DNA of 64,000 bases from the NCBI GenBank assembly GCA_963798445.1, contig CAWCTH010000008.1, positions 496,001-560,000 on the forward strand. The letters run 5' to 3'. This document shows positions 52,575 to 61,026 of the stretch, in pieces. A program made the translations under genes and the position numbers. The stretch comes from DASXAI01 sp963798445. GTDB lineage: Bacteria; Actinomycetota; Acidimicrobiia; Acidimicrobiales; Ilumatobacteraceae. The number at the start of each line of letters is the position of its first letter. The stretch's first letter is position 1. Under the pieces are notes generated by a model, which made no database searches, was not told the DNA's origin, and was given only the letters and a program-made list of their open reading frames with translations.

Positions 52575-53236
52575 GCAGCGGCACGGTCGATTTCATCGTG
52601 CTGGCCAAGGCGCCCGCCCCGGGTCGCACGAAGACGCGCTGCACGCCACCATGCACGCCGGACCAAGCGGCAGCGCTGGCGGCCGCGGCCCTGGCCGACA
52701 CCTTGGCCACCGTGCGGGCGACCCCGGCGCGCCGGCGCGTCCTGGTGCTCGATGGCCAGCCCGGTCCCTGGCTCACCCCCGGCTTCGAGGTGCTGCCCCA
52801 GCGCGGTGACGGCCTCGACGAGCGCCTCGACGCGGCCATGAGCGACGCGTTCGGCGCCCGGGGAAACGCACCCGCGGTGCTCATCGGCATGGACACCCCG
52901 CAGGTCACCGTGACGATGCTGAACGACGCCGCTCGGCTCCTCGCCGACGGCGTCGACGCGGTCATGGGCCCGGCCGCGGACGGCGGCTACTGGGCCATCG
53001 GGCTGCGACAGCCGGCGCCCGACGCGTTCGTCGGCGTAGCGATGAGCACCTGCTCCACCGGTCTCGAGCAGCACCGGCGGCTACAGCAGCTCGGGCTGGG
53101 GGTGGAGTTGCTGGCCGAGTTGCGCGACGTGGACACCTGGGCCGATGCCGTCGCCGTCGCGAGTGCCGTTCCCGGCAGCGGATTCGCTTCCGCGGTCGAG
53201 CGGATCAGCCGCCAGCTCGGCGGCGGCGGGCGCTGA
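52571..53236 (+). CDS. TIGR04282/DUF2064 family glycosyltransferase-like protein
   Basis: A 221-residue protein from GTG 52571 (VSSGTVDFIVLAKAPAPGRT). The KAPAPGRTKTR loop, IGMDTPQVTV and GPAADGGYWAIGLRQP are the hallmarks of the family, a nucleotidyltransferase/GT-A fold named for arsenosugar clusters but found widely next to GT2 genes. The usual function is not established. Genes of this kind commonly sit beside a GT2 and a molybdopterin enzyme, as here. Confidence 0.83.
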   Translation: MSSGTVDFIVLAKAPAPGRTKTRCTPPCTPDQAAALAAAALADTLATVRATPARRRVLVLDGQPGPWLTPGFEVLPQRGDGLDERLDAAMSDAFGARGNAPAVLIGMDTPQVTVTMLNDAARLLADGVDAVMGPAADGGYWAIGLRQPAPDAFVGVAMSTCSTGLEQHRRLQQLGLGVELLAELRDVDTWADAVAVASAVPGSGFASAVERISRQLGGGGR

Positions 53237-53642
53237 CGATACGGCCGGCCAGCACCGCGAGCGCCACCAGCCACACCAAGGCCACGACGGCAGGGACGGT
53301 GCGGCGGTAGTCGAGAGGCAGGGCGGAGTCGTTGGTGGCGTGCTCGCCATAGCGGCGCAGCAACGGCCAGGAGAACGCGACGACGAGGACCGACAGGGCC
53401 AGGGCCGCCCGGAGCGGGCCCCTCGCGATGGCGGGCACGAAGCGGGTCACCAGCCAGCCGACACCGATCACGAGTGGCGCCACAACGACGTCGTGGACGA
53501 GTAGGAAGCCGACGACGTAGCGGACGAGCTGGAACGGCGCGGTGCGATCGCGCTGGCTGAACAGGCCGACGACGCCGACGCCGATCAGCCCCCATCCCAG
53601 AGCGAGCGCGGGCCAGAACCAGCGACTGCGATCCTCGTTCAT
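53205..53642 (-). CDS. Small hypothetical membrane protein
   Basis: A 145-residue protein from ATG 53642 (MNEDRSRWFWPALALGWGLI) with about four membrane helices (for example FLLVHDVVVAPLVIGVGWLV). I do not recognise a family. It follows the Mo-oxidoreductase with an ATGA overlap at its start, so the two are cotranscribed; a role as accessory subunit of that enzyme is possible. Its end overlaps the converging TIGR04282 gene by 32 bases. Confidence 0.7.
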   Translation of the reverse strand: MNEDRSRWFWPALALGWGLIGVGVVGLFSQRDRTAPFQLVRYVVGFLLVHDVVVAPLVIGVGWLVTRFVPAIARGPLRAALALSVLVVAFSWPLLRRYGEHATNDSALPLDYRRTVPAVVALVWLVALAVLAGRIVSARRRRAGG

Positions 53643-54775
53643 CGCACGACCACCCGAGTCACCCACTTCGTCTGGAGCACGCCGGGCCGGTTCGGGCCGA
53701 TGAGTCGCAGCGGCGCACCGTGGTCCGGTGCCAGCGGCTCGCCGTTGACGTCCAGCGCAAGCAACGTGTCGCGATCGGCGACCTGATCTCGATTGACCGC
53801 CGATTCGCTGTAGAGGCCCGGAGCTTCCAGCGAGATCACCTCCACCTCGGTGGGCTCGGGCACCCCGGCGGCGGCGAGGAGGTCGCGCACCGCCACGCCC
53901 CTCCAGCGCGGCGACGCGCTCCATCCCTCGACGCAGCTGATCGGCAAGGTCGCAACCCGCTGGGGGAGGGAGCGGAGATCGGCGACGGTGAGGCGCGCCA
54001 GCTCGGTGCCGTCGCGCTCGACGACGAGGCGATACGACGGGTCCCCGGCGGCGGCCGTGGTGCCTGCCTCGGCCGCCGACTTGTTCACCGGGAAGCCCTG
54101 GGTGCCGTGGTCGGGGCGCCGGGGGGCGAGCAGGGCCAGGCGGCGAAGCGGCGCGACGGTCTGGCCGATGGTGGCCACCGTGAGCAACGCTGAGGAGGTC
54201 GCGGCGAAGGCGAGGAACCGGCGACGGTCGTGGTTCACGGTGCCCGGCACCGGTGGGCGCGCCAGGGCCTGCCTCGTGACCGTGACCTTGGCGCCGATGT
54301 GGACGATGAGGGCGCCGATCGTGACCCACGCCATCCAGTAGTGCCCGGCCGGGAAGAAGAACGGCCACGGGTACCACAGATCGATGTTGGCTACCCCGGT
54401 GACCAGCATGAACAGCGCGCCGCCGACCAGCGGTACCAGCGAGATCCGTTCGAGGGCGTGGGCCAGGTCGCGCGCCGCGGGTGTCTGGAAGAGTCGCGGG
54501 TAGACCGTCCAGAGCTTGGCGAACAGCAGCGGGATGGCGGCGATGCCGGTCGCCACGTGAGCGCCCTGGGTGATCCGGTACAGCCCCGCCGGCCGCGCCG
54601 GCCACTCGAACCACGAGGGCGGATGCTGGATCAGGTGCGAGAGCAGCCCGGTCACGAAGCACACCAGGAAGCAGCTGCCGAGGGCGATGCCGAGGACGGC
54701 CGCGGTGCGTTCGCCCCGGCGGGGATCGGCCAGAGCCCGGTCGCGCCACGCCGTGACCGGGCGAGGCAGTATCAC
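53639..54775 (-). CDS. Membrane molybdopterin-dependent oxidoreductase (cytochrome b / sulfite-oxidase fold fusion)
   Basis: A 378-residue fusion from GTG 54775. Residues of about 15-185 form a membrane cytochrome b domain with four helices (LGIALGSCFLVCFVTGLLSH, ITQGAHVATGIAAIPLLFAK and others) carrying His residues for heme. Residues of about 230-378 are the molybdopterin-binding sulfite-oxidase-like domain, with the Mo ligand Cys in LPISCVEGWSASPRWRGVAV and the motif GAPLRLIGPNRPGVLQTKWV. Orientation would place the Mo domain outside the cell. The electron donor is unknown. The modABC transporter beside it supplies the metal. Confidence 0.87.
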   Translation of the reverse strand: MILPRPVTAWRDRALADPRRGERTAAVLGIALGSCFLVCFVTGLLSHLIQHPPSWFEWPARPAGLYRITQGAHVATGIAAIPLLFAKLWTVYPRLFQTPAARDLAHALERISLVPLVGGALFMLVTGVANIDLWYPWPFFFPAGHYWMAWVTIGALIVHIGAKVTVTRQALARPPVPGTVNHDRRRFLAFAATSSALLTVATIGQTVAPLRRLALLAPRRPDHGTQGFPVNKSAAEAGTTAAAGDPSYRLVVERDGTELARLTVADLRSLPQRVATLPISCVEGWSASPRWRGVAVRDLLAAAGVPEPTEVEVISLEAPGLYSESAVNRDQVADRDTLLALDVNGEPLAPDHGAPLRLIGPNRPGVLQTKWVTRVVVR

Positions 54776-55140
54776 GACGCCGGAACCAGGACGAGCTGGC
54801 GATGGCAAAGATCGAACACGCCCCGCTGGCCGTGCTGGTTCGCCGCTCGGAGGGCGGCGTGCAGCCACGTGACGGGCAGGAGCCGAACCACGTCGAGCCA
54901 CACGTCGTCGCTGGTGGGATCGGACCAGCCACCGACGTAGCAGCCGGGACGGAGGTACGCGTCGGCACGACCCGCCAACCAGGCGCTGACCCGTGTGGTG
55001 TCCCAGCACGGCAGCTGCAGCGACAGGTGGGGCTCCGTACACACCGAGACGCCGTGGTCCATCGTCGCGCCTGAGCGGGGCTCGATCGTGAAGCCACCGT
55101 GGCGGTCGAGCAGGGCGCGCAGGAGCGCGGGACGGAGCAT
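54772..55140 (-). CDS. Conserved hypothetical protein
   Basis: A 122-residue protein starting MLRPALLRALLDRHGGFTIE, overlapping the start of the Mo-oxidoreductase by four bases. The block SGATMDHGVSVCTEPHLSLQ, the region PGCYVGGWSDPTSDDVWLDV and VFDLCHRQLVLV recall small actinobacterial proteins of unknown function. No enzyme motif is visible. Coupling to the Mo-enzyme suggests cotranscription only. Confidence 0.65.
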   Translation of the reverse strand: MLRPALLRALLDRHGGFTIEPRSGATMDHGVSVCTEPHLSLQLPCWDTTRVSAWLAGRADAYLRPGCYVGGWSDPTSDDVWLDVVRLLPVTWLHAALRAANQHGQRGVFDLCHRQLVLVPAS

Positions 55141-55234
55141 CGATGATGGTCTTCGCCGACCGGCGCCGCGTTACGCCGTGGGCCAGATAGGAGGGCGGTC
55201 GTTGACCGCACCGGCCGGCCGTGGCCGCTGCGCC

Positions 55235-56287
55235 TCAGGCTGGGTAGGTCGTGATCTCGGTGGCTTTCACGCTGGCCCAGATGCTGTCGCCGGGCCGCAG
55301 GGCGAGGGCGTCGAGGGCGGCGGGGGTGATCTCGGCGACGAGGGCGACGGGACCGCCGAGGCGGACGCGGACGCGATCGGCGCGGCGGTCGATGTCGGTC
55401 ACGGTGACCGGCCAGATGTTGCGGGGGCTGCCGCCGGGGGGATCACGGTAGAGCGCCACGGCGTTCGGTTGGATGACGGCGAAGGCAAGGCCTTCGATGC
55501 GATCGGCGGGCACGATGCGACCGCCGGTCGGCGTGGCGATGGTGCCGTGGTCGGCGATGCCGGTGAAGAGGTTCACACCGACGAGGTCGGCGATGTACCG
55601 AGAACGGGGTTTGGCGCTGACGTCGTCGAGCGTGCCCGCCTGCACGATGCGTCCGGCCTCGAGGATGATCACGCGGTCGGCGAGCGCGTAGGCGTCGACG
55701 GGATCGTGGGTGACGAGAAGGCGGACGCCGTCGAAGGTGGTGAGGTGGCGACGGAGGTCGCGGCGGACGTCGCCCCGGGTGCCCGCATCGAGGGCGGCGA
55801 GGGGCTCGTCCAGGAGGAGCAGGCGCGGTTCGGTGGCGAGCGCTCGGGCGAGCGCCACTCGCTGGGCCTGCCCGCCCGACAGCTGGCGGGGCCGGTGCCC
55901 GGCGCGGTCGGCCAAGCCGACTCGCTCCAACCACTGTGCCGCCCGGGCCCGCGCCTCGCTCCTGGCGACGCCTCGAGCGCGCAGGCCGAACGCCACGTTC
56001 TCCAACGCCGTGAGGTTGGAGAACAGCAGGTAGTCCTGGAAGACCACGGCGACGGGGCGCCGTTCCGGCGGGATGAAGGTGTTGTCGGTCGCGTCGTCCA
56101 GGCGCTGTCCGTCGAGATCGATGCGGCCGCCGTCGATCGGCAGGAGTCCTGCGAGGCAGCGGAACACGGTGCTCTTGCCGGCGCCGTTCGGGCCGAGTAG
56201 CGCCACGAGCTCGCCGGGTTGAGCGGCGAGCTCGACATCGAGGTGGAACGGGCCCAGTGTTCGGACGATGTGGGCGGCGAGGCTCAT
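55235..56287 (-). CDS. modC: Molybdate ABC transporter ATP-binding protein
   Basis: A 350-residue ATPase. GPNGAGKST is Walker A (about residues 33-41), LSGGQAQRVALARALA the signature, LLLLDEPLAALD Walker B, and VTHDP the switch. C-terminal residues of about 285-350 form a Mop/TOBE-type molybdate domain (TEITTYPA end). It is the last gene of modABC; its start overlaps modB by four bases (ATGA). It powers molybdate, possibly tungstate, uptake for the Mo-oxidoreductase encoded downstream. Confidence 0.92.
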   Translation of the reverse strand: MSLAAHIVRTLGPFHLDVELAAQPGELVALLGPNGAGKSTVFRCLAGLLPIDGGRIDLDGQRLDDATDNTFIPPERRPVAVVFQDYLLFSNLTALENVAFGLRARGVARSEARARAAQWLERVGLADRAGHRPRQLSGGQAQRVALARALATEPRLLLLDEPLAALDAGTRGDVRRDLRRHLTTFDGVRLLVTHDPVDAYALADRVIILEAGRIVQAGTLDDVSAKPRSRYIADLVGVNLFTGIADHGTIATPTGGRIVPADRIEGLAFAVIQPNAVALYRDPPGGSPRNIWPVTVTDIDRRADRVRVRLGGPVALVAEITPAALDALALRPGDSIWASVKATEITTYPA

Positions 56288-57129
56288 GCCGCTGGCGCGC
56301 CCCCACCGAGGAACCGGTCGCGCAGGGCGACGAGGACGATGAACGAGACGGCGACGAGCACCAGGCTAAGGGTCACGGCCTCCTCGGGGTTGCTTTCATT
56401 GGCGAGATAGATGGCCAGCGGCATGGTCTGCGTGCGCCCCGGAAAGTTCCCCGCGAACGTGATGGTGGCCCCGAACTCGCCCAATGCCCGGGCCCACGCC
56501 AAGACGGCGCCGGCGACCAGCCCGGGCCGGATCGCCGGCAGGGTGACGCGCCGGAAGACGTACCAGCGCGACGCGCCGAGGGTGCGGGCCGCTTCCTCGT
56601 AGCGGGCATCGAGCTGGCGGAAGGCGGCTTCGACGGTGATCACGAGGAACGGCATGGCCACGAAGGTCTGGGCCACGATCACACCCATCGTCGTGAAGGG
56701 CAACGTGATGCCGAACCACTGATCCAGGTACTGGCCGACGAGGCCCCGCCGGCCGAGGGCGTAGAACAGGGCCACGCCGGCCACGACAGGAGGGAGCACC
56801 ATCGACAGGGTGCACAGTGCCCGGGCTGCGCTCCGCCCCGGGAACTCGATGCGGGCGAGCAGCCAGGCGAGCGGCACGCCGAACACGATGGCCAGCCCGG
56901 TGGCCCACACCGAGCAGTAGATGGACAGGCGCAGCGCATCGAGCGCACTCGGCGAGGTGAGGATCGACCACGTGTCGCCCCACGGCGCCTTCCACAGCAG
57001 CCCGATGAACGGAAGAGCGAAGAACGCCACCGCGATCACAGCCAGGATCAGGATCGGGACGGGGAGACGCTCGCGCCCCACCCGACGATGGCGGCCGGCG
57101 TCCGCCTCGGCCGGCGCCGTGGTGGTCAC
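56284..57129 (-). CDS. modB: Molybdate ABC transporter permease
   Basis: A 281-residue permease with about six helices. The EAA loop EAAFRQLDARYEEAARTLGA, followed by SRWYVFRRVTLPAIRPGLVA, contacts ModC. ARALGEFGATITFAGNFPGR is typical of ModB. Its start overlaps modA by four bases and its end overlaps modC by four, so all three are coupled. Confidence 0.93.
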   Translation of the reverse strand: MTTTAPAEADAGRHRRVGRERLPVPILILAVIAVAFFALPFIGLLWKAPWGDTWSILTSPSALDALRLSIYCSVWATGLAIVFGVPLAWLLARIEFPGRSAARALCTLSMVLPPVVAGVALFYALGRRGLVGQYLDQWFGITLPFTTMGVIVAQTFVAMPFLVITVEAAFRQLDARYEEAARTLGASRWYVFRRVTLPAIRPGLVAGAVLAWARALGEFGATITFAGNFPGRTQTMPLAIYLANESNPEEAVTLSLVLVAVSFIVLVALRDRFLGGGAPAA

Positions 57130-57959
57130 GGCTTGGAGAATCCGTACGTCGCCAGGATGGCCTGGGCGGCGGGGGCAAGGAGGAAGGCCGTGAAGGCGGC
57201 GTCGACGGGCGCCTGCGTGGAGGTCTTGAGACTGGTTATGGGGTACTTCGCGATCACGTTGATGTCGACGGGAATGGCGACCGAGTCGGCCTTGTCGGCG
57301 TTCGTCTGCACGTCGGTGACGTAGACGATCCCGGCGTCGGCCTCACCCGAGGTGACCTTCGTGACGACGCCGCCCACGTTCTGCTCGTCGCTGACGGGTG
57401 TCACGGTGACGCCAGCGGACGCGAGGATCTGCCTGGCGTAGGTACCGCAGGGTACGCCGTCGGCGCACAGGACGACCTTGAGGTCCGGGTTGGCCAGATC
57501 CGCCACGCCGGTGATCCCGTTCGGGTTTCCCTTGGGGACGATGATCGTCAGCAGGTTGGTGGCGAAGATCGTGGGTGGCGTGCTGTTCAGACCCGGCGTC
57601 GTGACCTTGGCCATGTTGGCCTGGTCGGCCGACGCGAACATGTCGGCAGGAGCGCCCTGGATGATCTGCGTGGCCAGCGTGGACGACCCGTCGAAGCTGA
57701 ACGTCACCTTGGCCTGGGGATTGGCGGCGGTGAACGCCGTGCCGACCTCGGTGAAGGCGGCCTTGAGCGAGGTGGCCGCCAGCACCGTGATGTTGCCAGC
57801 AACCGGTGGGGCCGTGGTGGTGGCCGGGGCCGCCGTGGTGGCCGCCGTCGTGGCCGCCGCCACGGTTGTCGACGACGAACTGCTGTTGTCGCTGCCGCAG
57901 GCGACACCCACCAGTGCCAGCAGGGTCAACGGGACGGGGAGCAGACGGGCCTGTCGCAT
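57126..57959 (-). CDS. modA: Molybdate-binding lipoprotein
   Basis: A 277-residue solute-binding lipoprotein from ATG 57959. The signal ends in the lipobox LVGVAC with Cys21 as lipid anchor, then a Ser/Thr/Ala-rich spacer (about 22-55). The binding domain shows ITVLAATSLKAAFTEVGTAF, FSFDGSSTLATQIIQGAPAD and ADAGIVYVTDVQT, all standard for ModA. It is the first gene of the operon. The shared 61-base gap with the PadR-Mop regulator contains an inverted repeat (57972-58008). Confidence 0.93.
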   Translation of the reverse strand: MRQARLLPVPLTLLALVGVACGSDNSSSSSTTVAAATTAATTAAPATTTAPPVAGNITVLAATSLKAAFTEVGTAFTAANPQAKVTFSFDGSSTLATQIIQGAPADMFASADQANMAKVTTPGLNSTPPTIFATNLLTIIVPKGNPNGITGVADLANPDLKVVLCADGVPCGTYARQILASAGVTVTPVSDEQNVGGVVTKVTSGEADAGIVYVTDVQTNADKADSVAIPVDINVIAKYPITSLKTSTQAPVDAAFTAFLLAPAAQAILATYGFSKP

Positions 57960-57971
57960 CGGCGGCACATT

Positions 57972-58008
57972 AGCCAGTTTCTGATCTCTATCAAATGAGA
58001 AGCTGACT
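57972..58008. promoter_or_regulatory. Divergent inverted repeat between modA and the PadR-Mop gene
   Basis: AGCCAGTTTCTG (57972-57983) and GAGAAGCTGACT (57997-58008) are 12-base arms in inverted orientation with three mismatches, in the centre of the 61-base gap between the divergent modABC and PadR-Mop units. It is the natural site for a molybdate-responsive repressor that would control both sides. TTGATA on the modA strand could be a -35 element within it. Confidence 0.6.
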
Positions 58009-58020
58009 ATCCTTGGCCCT

Positions 58021-58818
58021 GTGTCGATGATGGCGACCAAGAACCGGCCCAACGCACGCCAGACCAGCCCCGGGCCTCCTGAGGCGTCATTCGCCGAGTG
58101 CGTGTGCCTCACTCTGGTCACCCAAGGCGTGGCGCACGGCTGGGCGGTTGGGACGGTTCTCGGTCCTGGTGGCGAACTCGGCCGGATCTGGAGCCTCACC
58201 CGTCCGCTCACCTATCGAGCGATCGACGGCCTGGTGGACAAGGGACTGGTGACCCGTAGGGGACTCGCCACTGGTCGCGGGCGCGACCGTGTCGTGCTCG
58301 CCGCTACCGCGGCAGGTCGGCGGCTCGCCGCGCGTTGGCTCGACGCACCGGTGGAGCACCTCCGTGATGTGCGAACGGAACTGCTCGTGAAGCTGGCGCT
58401 TCGCGACCGCGGGGGCCTCGACAACGAGCCGCTCCTGGTCGCCCAGCAGGAACTCTTCGAGCCCGCCATCACCACGCTCACGTCGACCGACGACGACGAC
58501 CTCGTCGATGTGTGGCGGCGCGAAAGTGCACGTGCGGTTCGCCGCTTCCTCGACCAAGCCCTCCATCCGGTCCCGACGACACCGGAGTCGAAGCCGGAGA
58601 TGAAGCTGAGCGCTCGCAACCAGCTGCGAGGCACGGTCACCGCACTACGTCACGGGGAGGTCATGTCAACCATCAAGGCGCGCCTTGGTGACGGTCAGCT
58701 GTTGACCGCCGCCATCACGAGGGAGGCCGCCCAGGACCTCGACCTCGTCCCCGGAGATGCCGTGATCGTCATCATCAAATCGACCGAGGTCATGGTGGCC
58801 AAAGAGGAGAGATCATGA
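58021..58818 (+). CDS. PadR-like winged-helix regulator fused to a C-terminal Mop (molybdate-binding) domain
   Basis: A 265-residue protein from GTG 58021. Residues of about 22-120 form a PadR-type winged helix: LTLVTQGVAHGWAVGTVLGP, SLTRPLTYRAIDGLVDKGLV and TRRGLATGRGRDRVVLAATA. A helical segment (about 100-190) follows, then a single Mop domain: MKLSARNQLRGTVTALRHGE and AVIVIIKSTEVMVAKEE. Canonical ModE has a different HTH and two Mop domains. Placement divergent from modABC makes this the likely molybdate sensor-repressor. Its stop overlaps the molbindin start (ATGA). Confidence 0.82.
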   Translation: MSMMATKNRPNARQTSPGPPEASFAECVCLTLVTQGVAHGWAVGTVLGPGGELGRIWSLTRPLTYRAIDGLVDKGLVTRRGLATGRGRDRVVLAATAAGRRLAARWLDAPVEHLRDVRTELLVKLALRDRGGLDNEPLLVAQQELFEPAITTLTSTDDDDLVDVWRRESARAVRRFLDQALHPVPTTPESKPEMKLSARNQLRGTVTALRHGEVMSTIKARLGDGQLLTAAITREAAQDLDLVPGDAVIVIIKSTEVMVAKEERS

Positions 58819-59024
58819 GGCTCAGCGCGCGAAATCAACTCAACGCAACAGTGGAGACCGTGGTCCACGGCGAGGTCATGTCGACGGTCAAGGTCGTGCT
58901 GCCCGACGGTCAGCACGTAACCGCCGCCATCACCAAGGACGCGGCCGACGATCTCGCCTTCGCGCCCGGCGACGCCGTGATCGTCGTCATCAAGTCCACC
59001 GAAGTGATGCTGGCCAAGGACTGA
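58815..59024 (+). CDS. Molbindin (single Mop domain protein)
   Basis: A 69-residue protein consisting of one Mop domain: MRLSARNQLNATVETVVHGE, VTAAITKDAADDLAFAPGDA and VIVVIKSTEVMLAKD. It is very similar to the Mop domain of the preceding regulator, so one probably arose by duplication of the other. Molbindins bind molybdate as oligomers and may buffer it in the cytoplasm. ATGA coupling to the regulator suggests balanced expression. Confidence 0.9.
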   Translation: MRLSARNQLNATVETVVHGEVMSTVKVVLPDGQHVTAAITKDAADDLAFAPGDAVIVVIKSTEVMLAKD

Positions 59025-59095
59025 GCCATCGCCCGTACGACGCCGGCCGCCCCTGTTGCGACACCATCCGAACCGCGGCGGACGCTCCGCCCGGG

Positions 59096-60451
59096 TCACG
59101 CCGGGGCGACCGAGAGCGCGGTCAGGCCGTGCAGCCCGGGCACGGTGATCGTCACCGGCGGCTGCGGCCGTCCCACCGGCCACAGCTCGACCATGTCGGA
59201 CGGATCGAGGAAGACCAGCCATCGTCCATCGGACGAGAAGGCGAACGACGGGCGTTGGTCGGGCGGGCCGAAGCCCGCCGCCGACAAGATCTCGTGCGAA
59301 ATCGGCGTCCCGTCGCCGAGGAGGTCGTAGACGGTCAGCGTCGACTCCGTGGGGCCGTCGACGTGGGCCAGCCACGCGCCATCGGGCGACAGTGACGTTT
59401 CGACGAACGGCGACGCTGCCACGTCGCTCGGCTTCTGGCTCACCGGGCGGCTCTGCAACGACGCTCGATCGACCATTTCGAGCCGGCAGTCCAGTGACCC
59501 GGTGCACGTCAGATTGAGAAGCGACTGGTCGTTGTAGGCGACCAGCAGGCCGGGCCAGACGGGCCCGATGTCGACCGCGGTGGCCGTCACCGCCGCTCGG
59601 TACATGCCGCCCGGCCCGGCGAGGGCCACGGCGCCGGGCCCGTCGGCGCCGAGCACGAAGGCGAAGGGGGGCAGCGTCACCGGGCCCGCGGTCACGGCGC
59701 CGTCGATCCGCATCCGCCGCACCGTCGTCGACAGGTCCGGGTTCTGGTTCCAGAGCCACACCTCATCGGGCTCCGCCGCGGGCGCCAGCTGTGTGGCGCC
59801 AAGGGAGTTGTCGTCGGAGGGGCCCTGGAGCACCGCCGGAGTCGAGGCGGGGTCGTCGCTCACGCCGAGGATGGTCCGGCCGGCGCCGTTGCTGCCCGAG
59901 GCATACGGCGACTGCAGCACATACCCACCCTTGCGAGCCATCGGGAGCCAGGTTCCCTGGTTGTATTCGGAGCCGTCGAAGTTCGTGCGGCGCTCGATGG
60001 TGCCGGTGCCGAGATCGAGGCGCACGATGTCGCCGTGGTTGGTGGCGACGTACACGACGACTCCGGCGGCCTCGGCGTGCGGGGCCACCTGCTGGGCGAC
60101 GGGAACGGTGGTCGCTGCTGGCGACGCGCTGGTCGGTGTGGTCGGCGACGTCACGACAGTTGTCGGCGTCGGCGGGGGAGGAACGGTCGTGGGTGCCGAT
60201 CGCGACGGGCTGCGGCCACCGTTGACCACGACGACCGACACGATCAGGGCCGCGACACCAACGGCGGCGGCGGCCACCAGGGCGCGCCGGCGGGGAGCGC
60301 CCATCGTCACCTCGGCAGGCTCGCCGGGGCGGTCGGCGGGGGACGGCTCGAGCTCGACTGCGCCCGTCGCCTGCCCGCAGGACGGGCAGTAGCGCGCCTG
60401 ATCGTCCAACGAGGACCCGCAGTTCCAGCACGGCGGAGCACGCCGCCTCAT
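59096..60451 (-). CDS. Membrane-anchored zinc-ribbon protein with beta-propeller-like extracellular domain
   Basis: A 451-residue protein. Residues of about 8-26 form a zinc ribbon (CWNCGSSLDDQARYCPSCGQ, two C-x2-C pairs). A single helix follows (ALVAAAAVGVAALIVSVVVV), then a Pro/Thr linker of about 50 residues. The remainder is beta-rich with blade-like segments (VVVYVATNHGDIVRLDLGTG, TSLSPDGAWLAHVDG, FAFSSDGRWLVFLDP) resembling WD/TolB-type propellers outside the cell. No enzyme motif is visible. Function is unknown. The gene stands alone between the molbindin and the CstR-like gene. Confidence 0.7.
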   Translation of the reverse strand: MRRRAPPCWNCGSSLDDQARYCPSCGQATGAVELEPSPADRPGEPAEVTMGAPRRRALVAAAAVGVAALIVSVVVVNGGRSPSRSAPTTVPPPPTPTTVVTSPTTPTSASPAATTVPVAQQVAPHAEAAGVVVYVATNHGDIVRLDLGTGTIERRTNFDGSEYNQGTWLPMARKGGYVLQSPYASGSNGAGRTILGVSDDPASTPAVLQGPSDDNSLGATQLAPAAEPDEVWLWNQNPDLSTTVRRMRIDGAVTAGPVTLPPFAFVLGADGPGAVALAGPGGMYRAAVTATAVDIGPVWPGLLVAYNDQSLLNLTCTGSLDCRLEMVDRASLQSRPVSQKPSDVAASPFVETSLSPDGAWLAHVDGPTESTLTVYDLLGDGTPISHEILSAAGFGPPDQRPSFAFSSDGRWLVFLDPSDMVELWPVGRPQPPVTITVPGLHGLTALSVAPA

Positions 60452-60642
60452 CGCGCTGACGGTAGCGGAACGCGCCGCCGTCGCCTGGCGGAGCTGAGGC
60501 AGATCGTTTATCCGTGTCGAGAGGCAACCTTTCCTGTTTCCTCAAGGTGCTCGCCCTGCCCTCCACCGCCGCCAAGCCCTGACCGCACCGTAACCCGCAG
60601 CAGGCCGACCGGGGGCCCGGCGCCGGAGGCACGCCATCGGGA

Positions 60643-60912
60643 TCAGGCCAGCTTCATGAACATCTTCTCGATGGTCTCGAGGGGGTAGCCGGATGCTTCG
60701 GCCTCCTCGGGGTTGGCCAGGCAGTAGGTGAGGCCGGCGGCGACGAGCTTGAAGCCGGTCTGCTCGAGGGCTTTGGTGGCGGCGCTGATCTGGGTGACGA
60801 CGTCCTTGCATTCGCGGCCGTCGTCCAGCATCCGCTCGATGCCGGCCAGCTGGCCGCTGACGCGGTGCAGTCGTTTGCGGACGTTGGCGATCACGTCATC
60901 GGGCAGCTCCAT
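60643..60912 (-). CDS. CstR-like persulfide-sensing repressor (CsoR/RcnR family)
   Basis: An 89-residue CsoR-family repressor starting MELPDDVIANVRKRLHRVSG. Cys35 (RECKDV) and Cys64 (LTYCLAN) keep the CsoR spacing of 29 residues, but position 60, His in copper sensors, is Gly (AAGLTYC). Two Cys without the His is the pattern of CstR, which senses persulfides by forming disulfide or trisulfide links, so copper sensing is unlikely. A candidate operator lies 30 bases upstream. The nearby sulfide:quinone oxidoreductase fits the classic CstR regulon, and the same operator layout precedes it. Confidence 0.82.
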   Translation of the reverse strand: MELPDDVIANVRKRLHRVSGQLAGIERMLDDGRECKDVVTQISAATKALEQTGFKLVAAGLTYCLANPEEAEASGYPLETIEKMFMKLA

Positions 60913-60941
60913 CGCCGATCCTTTCCATCAGTCTGGGGTTC

Positions 60942-60957
60942 ATACCTACCAGGGTAT
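60942..60957. promoter_or_regulatory. CstR-type operator 1 (before the sensor gene)
   Basis: ATACCTACCAGGGTAT: arms ATACC and GGTAT, six-base spacer. It lies 30 bases upstream of the CstR-like ATG (60912), consistent with autoregulation. TTGC follows the right arm, as at the site 63272-63287. Confidence 0.7.
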
Positions 60958-61026
60958 TGCCATCGAGAGCCGACCGGCGTGGGCAAAGCGCGCCCGGCGA
61001 CGAGATGATCAGCGATGTCCTCTCGT

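Noticed and set aside
57960..58020. Molybdenum-cofactor riboswitch before modA
   Set aside because: The gap is only 61 bases, far too short for that RNA, and is better explained by an operator.
60643..60912. A second copper sensor CsoR
   Set aside because: The essential His between the two Cys is Gly, and the neighbour is a sulfide oxidoreductase, so a persulfide sensor fits better.
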